A DNA stretch of 64,000 bases, from the NCBI GenBank assembly GCA_903828515.1, contig CAIKMD010000007.1, forward strand, positions 1 to 64,000. Reading direction: 5' to 3'. Below are positions 8,782 through 17,234 of the stretch, in pieces. Each line of letters opens with the position of its first letter. Within the stretch, counting starts at the first letter, position 1. A program made the position numbers and the translations under genes. A model generated the notes under the pieces. It was not told the origin of the DNA. It saw nothing but the letters and a program-made list of their open reading frames with translations, and did no database searches. This stretch comes from an uncultured Rhodospirillales bacterium (lineage in GTDB: Bacteria; Pseudomonadota; Alphaproteobacteria; ATCC43930; CGMCC-115725).

Positions 8782-9474
8782 CTAACTGAAATCGGCCAAG
8801 TCGACGAGCGCATCGCGATCGGCGATGCGAATGTGATGCAGGCTCTGTTGTTCGATGATGTGGTCCTTTTTCAGCCGGCTGAACACCCGGCTGACGGTTT
8901 CGATGGTAAGCCCGAGATGATCGCCGATATCCGTCCTGGTCATCGGCAGCGAGATGTCGCGCGTGCCGGATTTGTCGGCCATCATCAGGATGAAATTGGC
9001 GATCCGCTCCATCGCGCTCATCTGGCCGAGAAGGGCCATCCGGTTGCGCGCGGCACAAAGTTCGGTGCGCATGACGTTGACGAGGGACCGCGCGATGGCC
9101 AGTTCCTGGTCGGCCAGCGCGTGAACCTTCCAGCGGGCGTAGCGGACCATGATGGTATCGGCCACGACTTCCGCTGAGAACGCATGATATTCGGCGGCGT
9201 CGAGTCCGATGAAATCGCCGGGCAGAAAGAAGTTGCCGACGTGACGACGGCCATCGGCGAGCAGCTTGCAGCCGCGCACCGCGCCCGAAATCACCTTGAA
9301 GTAGAATTCCGCGGCATCGCCCTCGAAGAACAAGGGTTCGTCGCGTTTCACCGTGATGATAACGCCGATCTGATCGAGCGCGGCCATGCCGTCGACAATG
9401 GAGCCGAGACCCTTCGGCTCGGGCAAGTGACGTCCGGCGGCGATTTCGGTTTGAACTTGAAGACCCCTAAACAT
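8782..9474 (-). CDS. Crp/Fnr family transcriptional regulator, FixK/NnrR-like
   Basis: 230 residues: a cyclic-nucleotide-binding-like beta barrel (FFEGDAAEFYFKVISGAVR, LADGRRHVGNFFLPGDFIG), a dimer helix and a C-terminal winged helix-turn-helix (RTDIGDHLGLTIETVSRVF). The N-terminal cysteine cluster of oxygen-sensing Fnr is absent, which points to a FixK- or NnrR-like protein. The recognition helix ETVSRVFSRLK is the usual one for TTGAT-N4-ATCAA-like sites, though no such site was found nearby. A short ORF with a very good ribosome site precedes it by 33 bases and a microprotein gene follows it. Confidence 0.93.
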   Translation of the reverse strand: MFRGLQVQTEIAAGRHLPEPKGLGSIVDGMAALDQIGVIITVKRDEPLFFEGDAAEFYFKVISGAVRGCKLLADGRRHVGNFFLPGDFIGLDAAEYHAFSAEVVADTIMVRYARWKVHALADQELAIARSLVNVMRTELCAARNRMALLGQMSAMERIANFILMMADKSGTRDISLPMTRTDIGDHLGLTIETVSRVFSRLKKDHIIEQQSLHHIRIADRDALVDLADFS

Positions 9475-9932
9475 GACTGAAACCCTTTGCTGCGACTTAT
9501 CGAGCGTCTAACTCGTGATCGTGCAGTTGAGCGAGAGCGCATCGCTCGTCGGGAGAGACGTGTTGGGGGTCGGTCGGCGATAGGTAAAACGCGATAGGTC
9601 CATCGTTTTCTCCTCCAACATGGCCTGGGCTTGTGCCCCGCTTTTGCGGCTGCTCGCGTCAGAGCGCCGGCCATCAATTTTCGTAACACTCCACCCGCTA
9701 TTGGTGAAAGCTTCGGAATCTACCCACAGGGCCGGTGCAATATCACCGGGTGGTGTCGGTTCGACTTCGTGGCACCACCGGGGGTGAGGCGATTCGGGAA
9801 GCGTCAGTTATCACAAAGTTTTTCGCGACTGACGCGCGCGGAAATCACGGAAAAGCCCTCGACATCGGAATCGAGATCGGCAACCGGCGCCCTCGGCGGG
9901 TCGTCGGACCGCACGTTCAGGTTGTGGTGCCT
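9475..9932. other. 458-base region between a Crp/Fnr gene and an SBP gene, holding one small ORF
   Basis: Apart from the 31-codon ORF at 9508-9603 I see no gene. The rest should contain the promoter of the Crp/Fnr gene, which reads leftwards. I found neither a FixK-type dyad nor a clear sigma-70 pair by eye. Longer open frames crossing this region are out-of-frame readings of the SBP gene. Confidence 0.5.
9508..9603 (-). CDS. candidate 31-residue leader peptide or small protein upstream of the Crp/Fnr regulator
   Basis: On the minus strand GGAGGAG is followed after five bases by ATG, the best ribosome-binding site in this region. The frame encodes a peptide beginning MDLSRFTYRRPTPNTSLP and ending NCTITS, rich in Ser, Thr and Pro with a single Cys near the end. 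It stops 33 bases before the regulator. Too short for a statistical case from sequence alone. It could be a translated leader that couples or attenuates the regulator gene, or a free small peptide. No modifying enzyme is nearby, so calling it a peptide natural product precursor would be speculation. Confidence 0.4.
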   Translation of the reverse strand: MDLSRFTYRRPTPNTSLPTSDALSLNCTITS

Positions 9933-10946
9933 TTATTGATAGTCGAGGGTCATGAAGCCGGGGACAAGTTGCCCCATGCCGAGCGTCTCGGCGCCGGCGG
10001 TGGCCAGCAGGATGTCCCACGTCTTGCGGATATCCGCCTCGCTCGTCGGCCCGAAGGCGCTTAACAGCATGGGCCGCGACCCGTTGCGCATCGCCGCCAC
10101 GACGGCCTCGTCCGTGATGTTCAATTCCTGGGCGCGCGCGGTCCAGAGCGAGTCGTCGCTTTGCAGGTCTTTGACCGATTCTCGATAGGCGGCCAAAAAC
10201 GCGCGGACATTGTTCGGATGCGCGGCGGCGTGATCGGTGTCGCCCACGTACATGAGAAGCGGCGTATCGGGCAGGCCCAATTGTTCGTTGAAATCCTGGA
10301 TCCGCGCCATCACGCGAAATTTGCCGCTGACCACCAGCGGCGCGGTGAGATCGTTGAACATCAGCGTCGCGTCGATCTGGTTCTGCGCCATCAGTCCCTG
10401 CAACACGCCGATCGCGGCTTCCTGAATGACGACGCCTTTTTCGAGATCGAACCCGTAGACCTTTTGCGCCAGCGCGCGCATCACCGTCCACTCGAGGCCG
10501 GCACGGTTGTTGACGCCGACTTTCTTGCCCTTGAGGTCGCCCAGATTGCGGTTCGGCGAATCCACCGCGGTGACGATCGTCGTCGCCCAGCCGAGAAACG
10601 GCGCGATGCCGACGATCTTCACGCCGCCGGCTTTGACCCGCGAGATATCGTTCCAACCCATGATGCCGATATCGGCGCCGCCGGATTGAAACGCGACCGT
10701 GGTCGTCTGGGTCGTCGCGGATGGTTTGGTTTCGAGCTTGAAGCCGTATTTGTCGTCGAGGTGGAGTTTCTGAATCACGAAGGGGGGGAAAGACTGGGTG
10801 CCCGACGGATTGACCAGCAGACGCACAACGCCGCCGTCACCCTTGATCGAAGCGTTCGCCGCCTGCGCGACCTGATCGCTCGGAGTCGCGCCGACGGGGC
10901 CCGCCAACGCGACGATGGCGGCGAGCATCAGACAAAAACGGAACAT
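9933..10946 (-). CDS. ABC transporter solute-binding protein (NMT1/SsuA-like), paralogue A
   Basis: 337 residues with a signal peptide (cut probably after VGA) and a type 2 periplasmic-binding fold: GDGGVVRLLVNPSGTQSFPP, then GGADIGIMGWNDI and LKGKKVGV. The end GMGQLVPGFMTLDYQ is nearly identical in the four paralogues at 9933, 10954, 16199 and 17235, which marks a lineage-specific expansion. It lies seven bases from paralogue B, so both are co-transcribed leftwards with the RutA-like oxygenase. The ligand is unknown; the operon suggests a nitrogen heterocycle or amide. No ATPase gene accompanies it. Confidence 0.9.
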   Translation of the reverse strand: MFRFCLMLAAIVALAGPVGATPSDQVAQAANASIKGDGGVVRLLVNPSGTQSFPPFVIQKLHLDDKYGFKLETKPSATTQTTTVAFQSGGADIGIMGWNDISRVKAGGVKIVGIAPFLGWATTIVTAVDSPNRNLGDLKGKKVGVNNRAGLEWTVMRALAQKVYGFDLEKGVVIQEAAIGVLQGLMAQNQIDATLMFNDLTAPLVVSGKFRVMARIQDFNEQLGLPDTPLLMYVGDTDHAAAHPNNVRAFLAAYRESVKDLQSDDSLWTARAQELNITDEAVVAAMRNGSRPMLLSAFGPTSEADIRKTWDILLATAGAETLGMGQLVPGFMTLDYQ

Positions 10947-10953
10947 GCGGCCT

Positions 10954-11958
10954 CTATTGGTATTCGAGGGTCATGAAACCGGGGATGAGATCGCTCATGC
11001 CGAGTTTCTCGGCGCCGGCCGTCGCCAGAAGAACGCTCCAGGTTTTCCGGATATCCGCCTCGGTCGTCGGCTTGAAGCGGCTCATCAGCATCGGCCGCGT
11101 CTGATTGCGCAGGGCGACGATCGTCGGCTCGTCGTTCATGTTCAATTCCTTGCCGCGCTCGAACCAGGCCGAGTCGTCGCTTTCGAGATAGGCGATCGCC
11201 TCGCGATAGGCCGCCAGATAGGCTTTCACGTTGTTCGGGTGCGCGGCGGCATAATCGGTATCGACCGCGTAGAGCAGCAGCGGGGTCTCGGGCACGCCGA
11301 GCTCGTCGCCGAAGTCCCGGATCGTCGCCAGCACGCGGAAATTGCCGCTGACCACCATCGGCGCGGTCTGGTCGTTCCACATCTGCGAGACGTCGAGTTG
11401 TTTCTGCTCCATGAACCCGCGCAACAGCGGGATCGAGGCCTCCTGCATCACGATGCTCTGTTCGAAATCGAATTTGTATTTCCCTTGGGCAAGGGCGCGC
11501 ATCACCACCGTGTCGAGGCTGGTGCGGCTGTAAATCCCGAACTTCTTGCCTTTGACGTCGCCCAGATTCTTGATCGGCGAGTCGATGGGAAGAACGACGG
11601 TGTTGGCCCAGCCCATGAAGGGGGCGATGCCGACGACTTTCACGCCGCCCGCCTTGACCCGCGAGAGATCGTTCCAGCCATACATGCCGATCTCGGCGCT
11701 GCCGGTTTGAAAGCCGGTCGTCGTGCTTTGCGTCGAGGTCGCCGGGACGGTTTCGAGCTTGAAGCCGTATTTCTGGTCGAGGTTGAGTTTCCGGATCACG
11801 TAAGGCGGAAACGATTGAGTGCCCGACTGATTGAGCAGCAGGCGGATGGTGCCGCCGTCGCCCTTGATCGCCGTGCCCTCGGCGGCGGTCGCGTTCACGG
11901 CCCACAGGCCGAGGAGCGCGACGATGGCGACAGTGAATGCGTTTCGAAACCGGTTCAT
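10954..11958 (-). CDS. ABC transporter solute-binding protein (NMT1/SsuA-like), paralogue B
   Basis: 334 residues, signal peptide ending ATAA, same family and architecture as paralogue A, with AIKGDGGTIRLLLNQSGTQS, the GMYGWNDLSRVKAGGVKVVG block and a conserved C-terminus (LIPGFMTLEYQ). It sits between the RutA-like monooxygenase (13 bases upstream) and paralogue A. Two similar receptors in one operon suggest either two related ligands or different affinities. Confidence 0.9.
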   Translation of the reverse strand: MNRFRNAFTVAIVALLGLWAVNATAAEGTAIKGDGGTIRLLLNQSGTQSFPPYVIRKLNLDQKYGFKLETVPATSTQSTTTGFQTGSAEIGMYGWNDLSRVKAGGVKVVGIAPFMGWANTVVLPIDSPIKNLGDVKGKKFGIYSRTSLDTVVMRALAQGKYKFDFEQSIVMQEASIPLLRGFMEQKQLDVSQMWNDQTAPMVVSGNFRVLATIRDFGDELGVPETPLLLYAVDTDYAAAHPNNVKAYLAAYREAIAYLESDDSAWFERGKELNMNDEPTIVALRNQTRPMLMSRFKPTTEADIRKTWSVLLATAGAEKLGMSDLIPGFMTLEYQ

Positions 11959-11971
11959 GGAATTTTCCTCT

Positions 11972-13066
11972 TCAGGCTGCGGTCGCGCGTTCTTCGCCGA
12001 GATTGATCGAGATGCCTTCGTGCCGGAGCATGTCCTTGAGCATCGGCGCGACGCCGCGCCGGAAAAACGCCAGGTCCTGCACGAAATCGAGAAAGCTGAA
12101 CTGCAAGGCGTCGACGCCGGTCTCGACGATGAGCGCGGTCAATTTGCGCGCGATCGTCTCGGGCGAGCCCATGACCGTGAAGCCGCTGCCGAAGCCGATG
12201 ACGGTCGGGGCGCGGAGATAGTCGGCGCGGCGCGAACCGCGCATGTTGCCTTCGAGCGAGACGATGAGGTTGTTCAGCGCTTCGTGGTCGAGCTCGTCGC
12301 GCAGCCGCGCGAACTCGGCCTCCGCCTCGGCGTCGGTGTCGCGGATCAGCAGGAAGAGGTTGGTCACGATCTTGACCGACCGCGCTTCCTCGGCGGCGAA
12401 TTGGCGGACCTTGGCGATCTCGCTGGCGCGCAGGCCGATGAACGCATAATCCGAATGCCTGGCGCCGAAATGCAATCCTTCGTCCGATCCGCCGGCGCTG
12501 ACGATCATCGGATAGGGCTTCTGGCGCGGTTTCGGCGCCGACACGCAATCGACGAGGTTGAAGAACCGGCCCTTGAAGGTGACCTTGTCCTGCGACCACA
12601 AGGCCTTGATCGCGGTCGTCCATTCCTCGGCGTATTCGTAGCGGAAATTGGTGTAGTCCTCGGGCAGGACCCCCATCTGCTCGTATTCGTCGAGCGAATT
12701 GCCGGTGACGATGTTGATGCCGAAGCGGCCGTTGCTGACATCGTCGATGGTCGCGACCATCTTGGCCGCGACGGTCGGGTGAAACAGCAGCGGGTTGATC
12801 GTCGCGAAAAGTTTCACCCGATGGGTGCAGGCGGCGATGGCGCTGACCAGGGTCAAGGGTTCGAGCGCCTGCTCCCAATGGTGGGTCGGGCCGCCGAGGC
12901 CCTTCCACTTCCCCATCCAGAACAGGTAGTCGATCCCGACCTCTTCGGCGAGCAGGGCGATCCGCTTGTGCAAGGCGAAGGTCGGCTGATAGTGCGGCGC
13001 GCGTTTCGAGAAGATGAAGCCATTGCTGGCGATGGGCATGAAGATGCCGAACTCGACTTTTCGCAC
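11972..13066 (-). CDS. RutA-like flavin-dependent (pyrimidine-type) oxygenase
   Basis: 364 residues, an LLM-class flavin monooxygenase with the RutA layout: FGIFMPIASNGFIFS near the N-terminus, KGLGGPTHHWEQALEPLTL, ATIDDVSNGRFGINIVTGN, EYEQMGVLPEDY and the FKGRFFNLVDC block. RutA inserts oxygen into the uracil ring using FMNH2 from RutF. No rutB-rutG genes are present, so the ring substrate may be something else. I chose GTG 13066 (AAGGGG nine bases upstream; N-terminus as in RutA); GTG 13111 would add 15 poorly conserved residues. It heads the leftward operon with two SBPs and is divergent from an asparaginase-fold gene. Confidence 0.85.
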   Translation of the reverse strand: MRKVEFGIFMPIASNGFIFSKRAPHYQPTFALHKRIALLAEEVGIDYLFWMGKWKGLGGPTHHWEQALEPLTLVSAIAACTHRVKLFATINPLLFHPTVAAKMVATIDDVSNGRFGINIVTGNSLDEYEQMGVLPEDYTNFRYEYAEEWTTAIKALWSQDKVTFKGRFFNLVDCVSAPKPRQKPYPMIVSAGGSDEGLHFGARHSDYAFIGLRASEIAKVRQFAAEEARSVKIVTNLFLLIRDTDAEAEAEFARLRDELDHEALNNLIVSLEGNMRGSRRADYLRAPTVIGFGSGFTVMGSPETIARKLTALIVETGVDALQFSFLDFVQDLAFFRRGVAPMLKDMLRHEGISINLGEERATAA

Positions 13067-13358
13067 TGCCGCATGCCCCTTCCGCGTTACGTCGCGACGG
13101 AACACACACAAGAATCATGCCAACCCCGATTGCGACAAACTGCATCCTATGGCCGGATTTCAATCGCCTTTGAACAAGTCGGCCCGCTTCAAATCATGGT
13201 GCACTGTCGGCCTGAACCAACTTTGAGCGGGCGCGCACAAAGAATCGGCAACAGGCGGCGGAACGACAGGGGGCCGATCGGTCCTTCACGGTGCGGCCTT
13301 TGGCGCGACATTTGCGTGTACGCGTGATGCGGGTTTACGGCGACAGAGGAGATATGAG
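13067..13358. promoter_or_regulatory. divergent promoter region with TTCAA/TTGAA dyads
   Basis: The region drives the RutA-like operon leftwards and the asparaginase-like gene rightwards. TTCAA at 13159-13163 and TTGAA at 13170-13174 form a dyad with a six-base spacer. A second imperfect dyad, CGCTTCAAA (from about 13185) and CTTTGAGCG (about 13222), lies next to it. Likely a shared operator for a regulator not encoded here. Pattern-based only. Confidence 0.35.
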
Positions 13359-15032
13359 ATGACGGCGAAGATCAGGATTGCGCATCTGGCGGGACCGAAC
13401 GCGACCATCCAGAATTCGCCGCCGCTGGTCACCTCGAACAAGGCGCGGGCGAAATATGGTCTGCCGCCGTTGACCGACGCGGAGGAAAAGGTCGCGCGGT
13501 TCGATGCCTTGCGTCCGCAAAAACTCGCAGCGCCGGCGACGGTCTATGTCGAACAGTTCACCGCCCATCCGCTCGAAGCTGACGCCGCGGAGCTTTATGC
13601 GCCGCCCGACGGCTATATCAACGCGCAAGGCGAGTTTTCGACCGAGAAGCGCGGGCCCGGCGACCGCCCGGTGTTCAAGGTCGAGCTCGACCCCGAGGAC
13701 GGGTATTACCCGATGCCGTACATGGCGCGGCAAGCCGATGGCACCGCGTGGGACCATCACGGCACCTCGGCACGCGCCTCGCGCGCCAACAGCCGTCAGC
13801 CGTTCATGCCGGACGGCAAGCGCACTTTCGACGAGATCAACCGCCTCGGCATCGACCATGACGGCGTTGCCAACATCATCGGCAACGTTGCCGAGGTCGA
13901 TTACTTCCGTCTTGCGCCGTCGGGCGGTTACATGAAAGGCAATGCCGAGGCCGAGATTGCGCCGGAAACGCCGGGCAAGGATTTCTTTCCCTATCGGCCG
14001 GCGCATCTCGAAATCTCGCCGCCGCGCATGACCCTGGCGCGCATCACCAACATGGCGCAGAAGATTCTCGGCAGCGGCAGTTACGACGGCGCGATCTGGA
14101 CGCAGGGCAGTCCCCGCGTCGAAGAAACGATGTACTGGTTCAACCTCACCATGGACGTGACGGTGCCGATCTGCGGCAACGCGGCGCAGCGCTATCACGG
14201 CATGATCAGCAATGACGGGCCCAAGAACATCGCCGATTCGGTCGAATGGATTCAGTCAAAGGTCTGGGCCGACGGTGACGGACGCAACCGCATCGGCATG
14301 GTGCTGGTGCAGGACCAGCGCGTCTTTGCCGCGCGCGAGGTGACCAAGGCCGACGCGCGCCCCGGCGGCTATGTCGTGACCGGCGGGTGCGGCGGCATTC
14401 TCGGCGTGTCGGGCGGCACGGGCGGCGCCGTGCTGCGCTACATCCCGGCGATGCGCCACACCTATACGTCCGAGGTGCGGGTGACGAAGCTGCCATCCTC
14501 GGTCGAAGGTATCACGCGCGGCGCCTCGGGGATCGAACGCATTCCGGTCGCGATCAAGAACGCGGCGGGCGAGTTGCTGGAGACCGCGATTCCGAAAGTC
14601 TCGATCGTCAAGGACGCGAGCTATATCGAGGACGAATGGGACGGCGATCCGGCGCAGGAGGTCGATATCATCGCCCTTGTGGATTACATGCTGAAAAAGG
14701 CGCCGCTTGCCGGGTTCGTGCTCGAAGGCCTGAGCCCCTACGGCAAGGCCTCGTCGCGGTCGCGCATGCAGGCTTTGACCCGCGCGATCTATTCCGGCTT
14801 TCCGGTCGTCACGGTCGGGCGCGGCAACACCGAGGGGTTTGCCATCGGCGCCGGGGCGCTCATCGGCGGCTCGAACCTGACGGCGACGAAAGCACGTCTC
14901 CTGCTGATGCTGTGCATCATGAAACTCGGCATGTTCCCGGCCGCGCGCGATCCCACCAATCCGACAAAGGACGAAATCCAGGCCGTGCGCCGGAAGGCGG
15001 ACGAGTATCAGGCGATTTTCAACACGCACTGA
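13359..15032 (+). CDS. asparaginase-fold protein with an N-terminal extension and altered active site
   Basis: 557 residues. The last 330 follow the L-asparaginase fold: an EETMYWFNLTMDVTVPICG block, SNDGPKNIADSVEW, AAREVTKADARPGGY and a C-terminal domain with VDIIALVDYMLKKAPLAGFV and TKARLLLML. The N-terminal threonine of the GGTI motif is present as NATIQ (Thr16). The second motif, normally HGTDTxEET, reads QGSPRVEET (249-257), so the conserved Thr-Asp pair becomes Ser-Pro. About 200 residues separate the first motif from the rest, more than in ordinary asparaginases. It is predicted to be cytoplasmic. The substrate may be an amide or ring-opened intermediate; a non-hydrolytic role is possible. 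AGGAG precedes the ATG. Confidence 0.75.
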   Translation: MTAKIRIAHLAGPNATIQNSPPLVTSNKARAKYGLPPLTDAEEKVARFDALRPQKLAAPATVYVEQFTAHPLEADAAELYAPPDGYINAQGEFSTEKRGPGDRPVFKVELDPEDGYYPMPYMARQADGTAWDHHGTSARASRANSRQPFMPDGKRTFDEINRLGIDHDGVANIIGNVAEVDYFRLAPSGGYMKGNAEAEIAPETPGKDFFPYRPAHLEISPPRMTLARITNMAQKILGSGSYDGAIWTQGSPRVEETMYWFNLTMDVTVPICGNAAQRYHGMISNDGPKNIADSVEWIQSKVWADGDGRNRIGMVLVQDQRVFAAREVTKADARPGGYVVTGGCGGILGVSGGTGGAVLRYIPAMRHTYTSEVRVTKLPSSVEGITRGASGIERIPVAIKNAAGELLETAIPKVSIVKDASYIEDEWDGDPAQEVDIIALVDYMLKKAPLAGFVLEGLSPYGKASSRSRMQALTRAIYSGFPVVTVGRGNTEGFAIGAGALIGGSNLTATKARLLLMLCIMKLGMFPAARDPTNPTKDEIQAVRRKADEYQAIFNTH

Positions 15033-15047
15033 GCCGGGTATCCCGCC

Positions 15048-15094
15048 GGCGAACGGGGCCGCGCGTCCCGTTCGCCCGGTCGTGGCACGTTTTT
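15048..15094 (+). terminator. terminator-like hairpin after the asparaginase-fold gene
   Basis: GGCGAACGGG (15048-15057) and CCCGTTCGCC (15067-15076) form a perfect ten-base stem with a nine-base loop. A run of five T follows 14 bases later (15090-15094). The distance to the T-run is long for a classical terminator. Confidence 0.5.
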
Positions 15095-15112
15095 GTACCT
15101 ATTTCGGCAAGC

Positions 15113-15160
15113 GTCCGAAAATGCCGCGCGGGTAGGATCGCGAATGTCCGAAAGTCGGAC
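15113..15160. promoter_or_regulatory. phased GTCCGAAA repeats, second one palindromic
   Basis: GTCCGAAA lies at 15113-15120 and 15146-15153, 33 bases apart, close to three helical turns. The second copy extends to GTCCGA-AAG-TCGGAC (15146-15160), a perfect six-base dyad. Probable operator for the downstream transport operon; the binding protein is unknown. Confidence 0.35.
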
Positions 15161-15336
15161 GCAAGCGGTCGGCAACGCGTAACTGTCTCGTCGTCGATCA
15201 AAAACGGCACGGGGATGATCGCTCGTCACTTTCGCTCGTGAAGACGAACGTTTTCTTTTTTATCGGGCTCTCGCGACGCCGCTGGTTACGGCGTTGCGAC
15301 GTTTCTTGATCGCACGGTCAAAAGGAATCGAGCCCC

Positions 15337-16194
15337 TTGTCAGTACAGCCGAGCGCCATCGCCGATAATCCAGCCTCGATCTGGCAACCCGTGCCGGTAG
15401 GCCGCGCGGGGAAGGCGAGAAAATGGTTCGGCGAACGCGCCGGCAATCACGCCATCAAGCTGGCGTCGGCCTTGACCCTGATCGGCATCTGGTATCTCGG
15501 CTCGACGATCCTGCCGTCGAGCGTCATGCCGTCGCCGAGCGTCGTCATCGTCGTCCTGTGGCACGAGATCCACGCCAGCCCGATCTGGATCAATGTGGCG
15601 ATCAGCATGGGCCGCATCGCGCTTGCCTTTACGGTGGCGCTGTCGGTGTCGCTCGTGCTCGGCTTCGCGATGGGTCTGTCGAAGACGGCCGAGCGCTTCT
15701 TCGACGTTTGGGTCGTCTGCGGGCTTTCGCTTCCCAGCCTGGTCACGATTTTGACGATCTTCATGATCGTCGGACTGAACGACCGGGCGGCGATCCTCGG
15801 CGCCGCGCTGCCGGTGGTGCCGATCCTCACGATCAATATCTGGGCCGGCATCAAGAGCGTCGATCAAAAGCTGATCGACATGGCCAAAGCCTATCACGCC
15901 GATCGCCTGCTGATCATTCGCTCGGTGGTCGCGCCGCAGATCGCGCCGATCGTGCTCGCCTCCTCACGCTTCGGCCTCGGTCTGATCTGGAAGATGGTGC
16001 TGTTCGTCGAGCTGCTCGGGCGCAGCGACGGGATCGGTTACAAGATCGAATTCTATTATCAGATGTTCAACATGGCCGAAGTGCTCGCCCATGCGCTTCT
16101 GTTCCTGCTGATCATGATTTTTCTCGAGTTCGTCGTGCTCGGCAATATCGAGCGCCACCTGTTCCGGTGGCGCCCGGCGCAGCGTCGCGTGTGA
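15337..16194 (+). CDS. ABC transporter permease (SsuC/TauC/NrtB type)
   Basis: 285 residues with a cytoplasmic N-terminal tail of about 40 residues, about six membrane segments and the EAA loop (DMAKAYHADRLLIIRSVVAP). It starts at TTG 15337 with AAGGA upstream; no better in-frame start gives the full first helix. The SBP gene begins five bases after its stop, and a second SBP and an NtaA-like monooxygenase follow. It is the only permease for the four paralogous SBPs in this 10-kb cluster, and no ATPase gene is nearby. Confidence 0.9.
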   Translation: MSVQPSAIADNPASIWQPVPVGRAGKARKWFGERAGNHAIKLASALTLIGIWYLGSTILPSSVMPSPSVVIVVLWHEIHASPIWINVAISMGRIALAFTVALSVSLVLGFAMGLSKTAERFFDVWVVCGLSLPSLVTILTIFMIVGLNDRAAILGAALPVVPILTINIWAGIKSVDQKLIDMAKAYHADRLLIIRSVVAPQIAPIVLASSRFGLGLIWKMVLFVELLGRSDGIGYKIEFYYQMFNMAEVLAHALLFLLIMIFLEFVVLGNIERHLFRWRPAQRRV

Positions 16195-16198
16195 ACCG

Positions 16199-17203
16199 AT
16201 GATCCCGCGAGGTGCCCGACGGACGATTGCGATCGTTGCCGCGCTGGGATGGCTGGCGATCGTCGCCCCCGTGTTCGCCGACACGGTCCCGCGCGCGGAC
16301 GGCGGCACGATCCGGCTTCTCTATAATATTCCCGGCACGAACTCGTTTCCGCCCTACGTGATCCAGAAATACGCGCTCGACAAAAAGCACGGCTTCACGC
16401 TGGAAGCGATTCCGACCGCCAACACACAGAGCGCTGTGATCGCGATGCAGTCGGGCGGCGCCGAGATCGCGCTGTTCGGCTGGAACGACATCGCGCGAAT
16501 CCGCAGCGCCGGCGTCAAGATCGTCGGCATCGCGCCGTTTCTTGCGTTCGGCGTCGATTTCATCGTGGTGCCGACGGATTCGCCGATCAAGGATTTCGGC
16601 GATCTCAAGGGCAAGAAGATCGGCGTCAGCGGGATTACCGCGATCAACACGATCGCGATGGCGGCGCTGGCGAAATCGAAATACCATTTCGATCTTGCCA
16701 AGGACGCGACGTTGCAGGCGGGCGCACCGGCTCTGCTGCAGGGCCTGCTCGAACAGGGGCAGGTCGATGCCTCGGGAATCTTCAACTCGGTCGCGCCCAG
16801 CATGGTGGCGACCGGCAAATTCCGCATCCTGACCAACATCAAGGGCATCACCGAGCAACTGGGCCTGCCCGATACGCCCTATCTCCTTTATGTCGCCGAT
16901 ACCGATTACGCCGCCGCGCACCCGGACAATGTGAAGGCCTTCGTCGCGGCCTATCGCGATAGCGTCCAGGTTCTCGAGACCGACGACGCGCCGTGGCTCG
17001 ATCACGGCAAGGAATTGCAGATGAGCCCCGAGGTCGTCGCGCTGTTCAGCGCCGAGGCGCGGGCCGATCTGCGGACGACATTCGCGCCCAACACCGAGGC
17101 CGATATCCGCAAGACCTTCGACCTGCTGCTGGCCACCGCCGGCGCCGAAGCGATGGGCATGAGCGCGCTGCCGTCCGGCTTCATGACTCTCGATTACCAA
17201 TGA
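16199..17203 (+). CDS. ABC transporter solute-binding protein (NMT1/SsuA-like), paralogue C
   Basis: 334 residues, signal peptide ending VFA, then RADGGTIRLLYNIPGTNSFP and the GGAEIALFGWNDIARIRSAG block shared with the other three paralogues. C-terminus SALPSGFMTLDYQ. It lies between the permease and paralogue D in the rightward operon, so it is the most likely direct partner of that permease. Ligand unknown. Confidence 0.91.
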   Translation: MIPRGARRTIAIVAALGWLAIVAPVFADTVPRADGGTIRLLYNIPGTNSFPPYVIQKYALDKKHGFTLEAIPTANTQSAVIAMQSGGAEIALFGWNDIARIRSAGVKIVGIAPFLAFGVDFIVVPTDSPIKDFGDLKGKKIGVSGITAINTIAMAALAKSKYHFDLAKDATLQAGAPALLQGLLEQGQVDASGIFNSVAPSMVATGKFRILTNIKGITEQLGLPDTPYLLYVADTDYAAAHPDNVKAFVAAYRDSVQVLETDDAPWLDHGKELQMSPEVVALFSAEARADLRTTFAPNTEADIRKTFDLLLATAGAEAMGMSALPSGFMTLDYQ

Positions 17204-17234
17204 GCGCCGCGACCTTGATGGAGAACCCGACAGC

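Larger units (their letters stand above)
15033..15336. other. 304-base intergenic region with a terminator and phased repeats
   Basis: No gene is seen. It contains a terminator-like hairpin after the asparaginase-fold gene and two copies of GTCCGAAA, listed separately, before the permease gene. A separate promoter for the permease-SBP-SBP-monooxygenase operon is therefore likely. Confidence 0.6.

Noticed and set aside
8782-9474. oxygen-sensing Fnr
   Set aside because: The N-terminal cysteine cluster that binds the 4Fe-4S centre is absent.
11972-13066. complete Rut pyrimidine pathway
   Set aside because: Only a RutA-like enzyme is present; rutB-rutG are absent.
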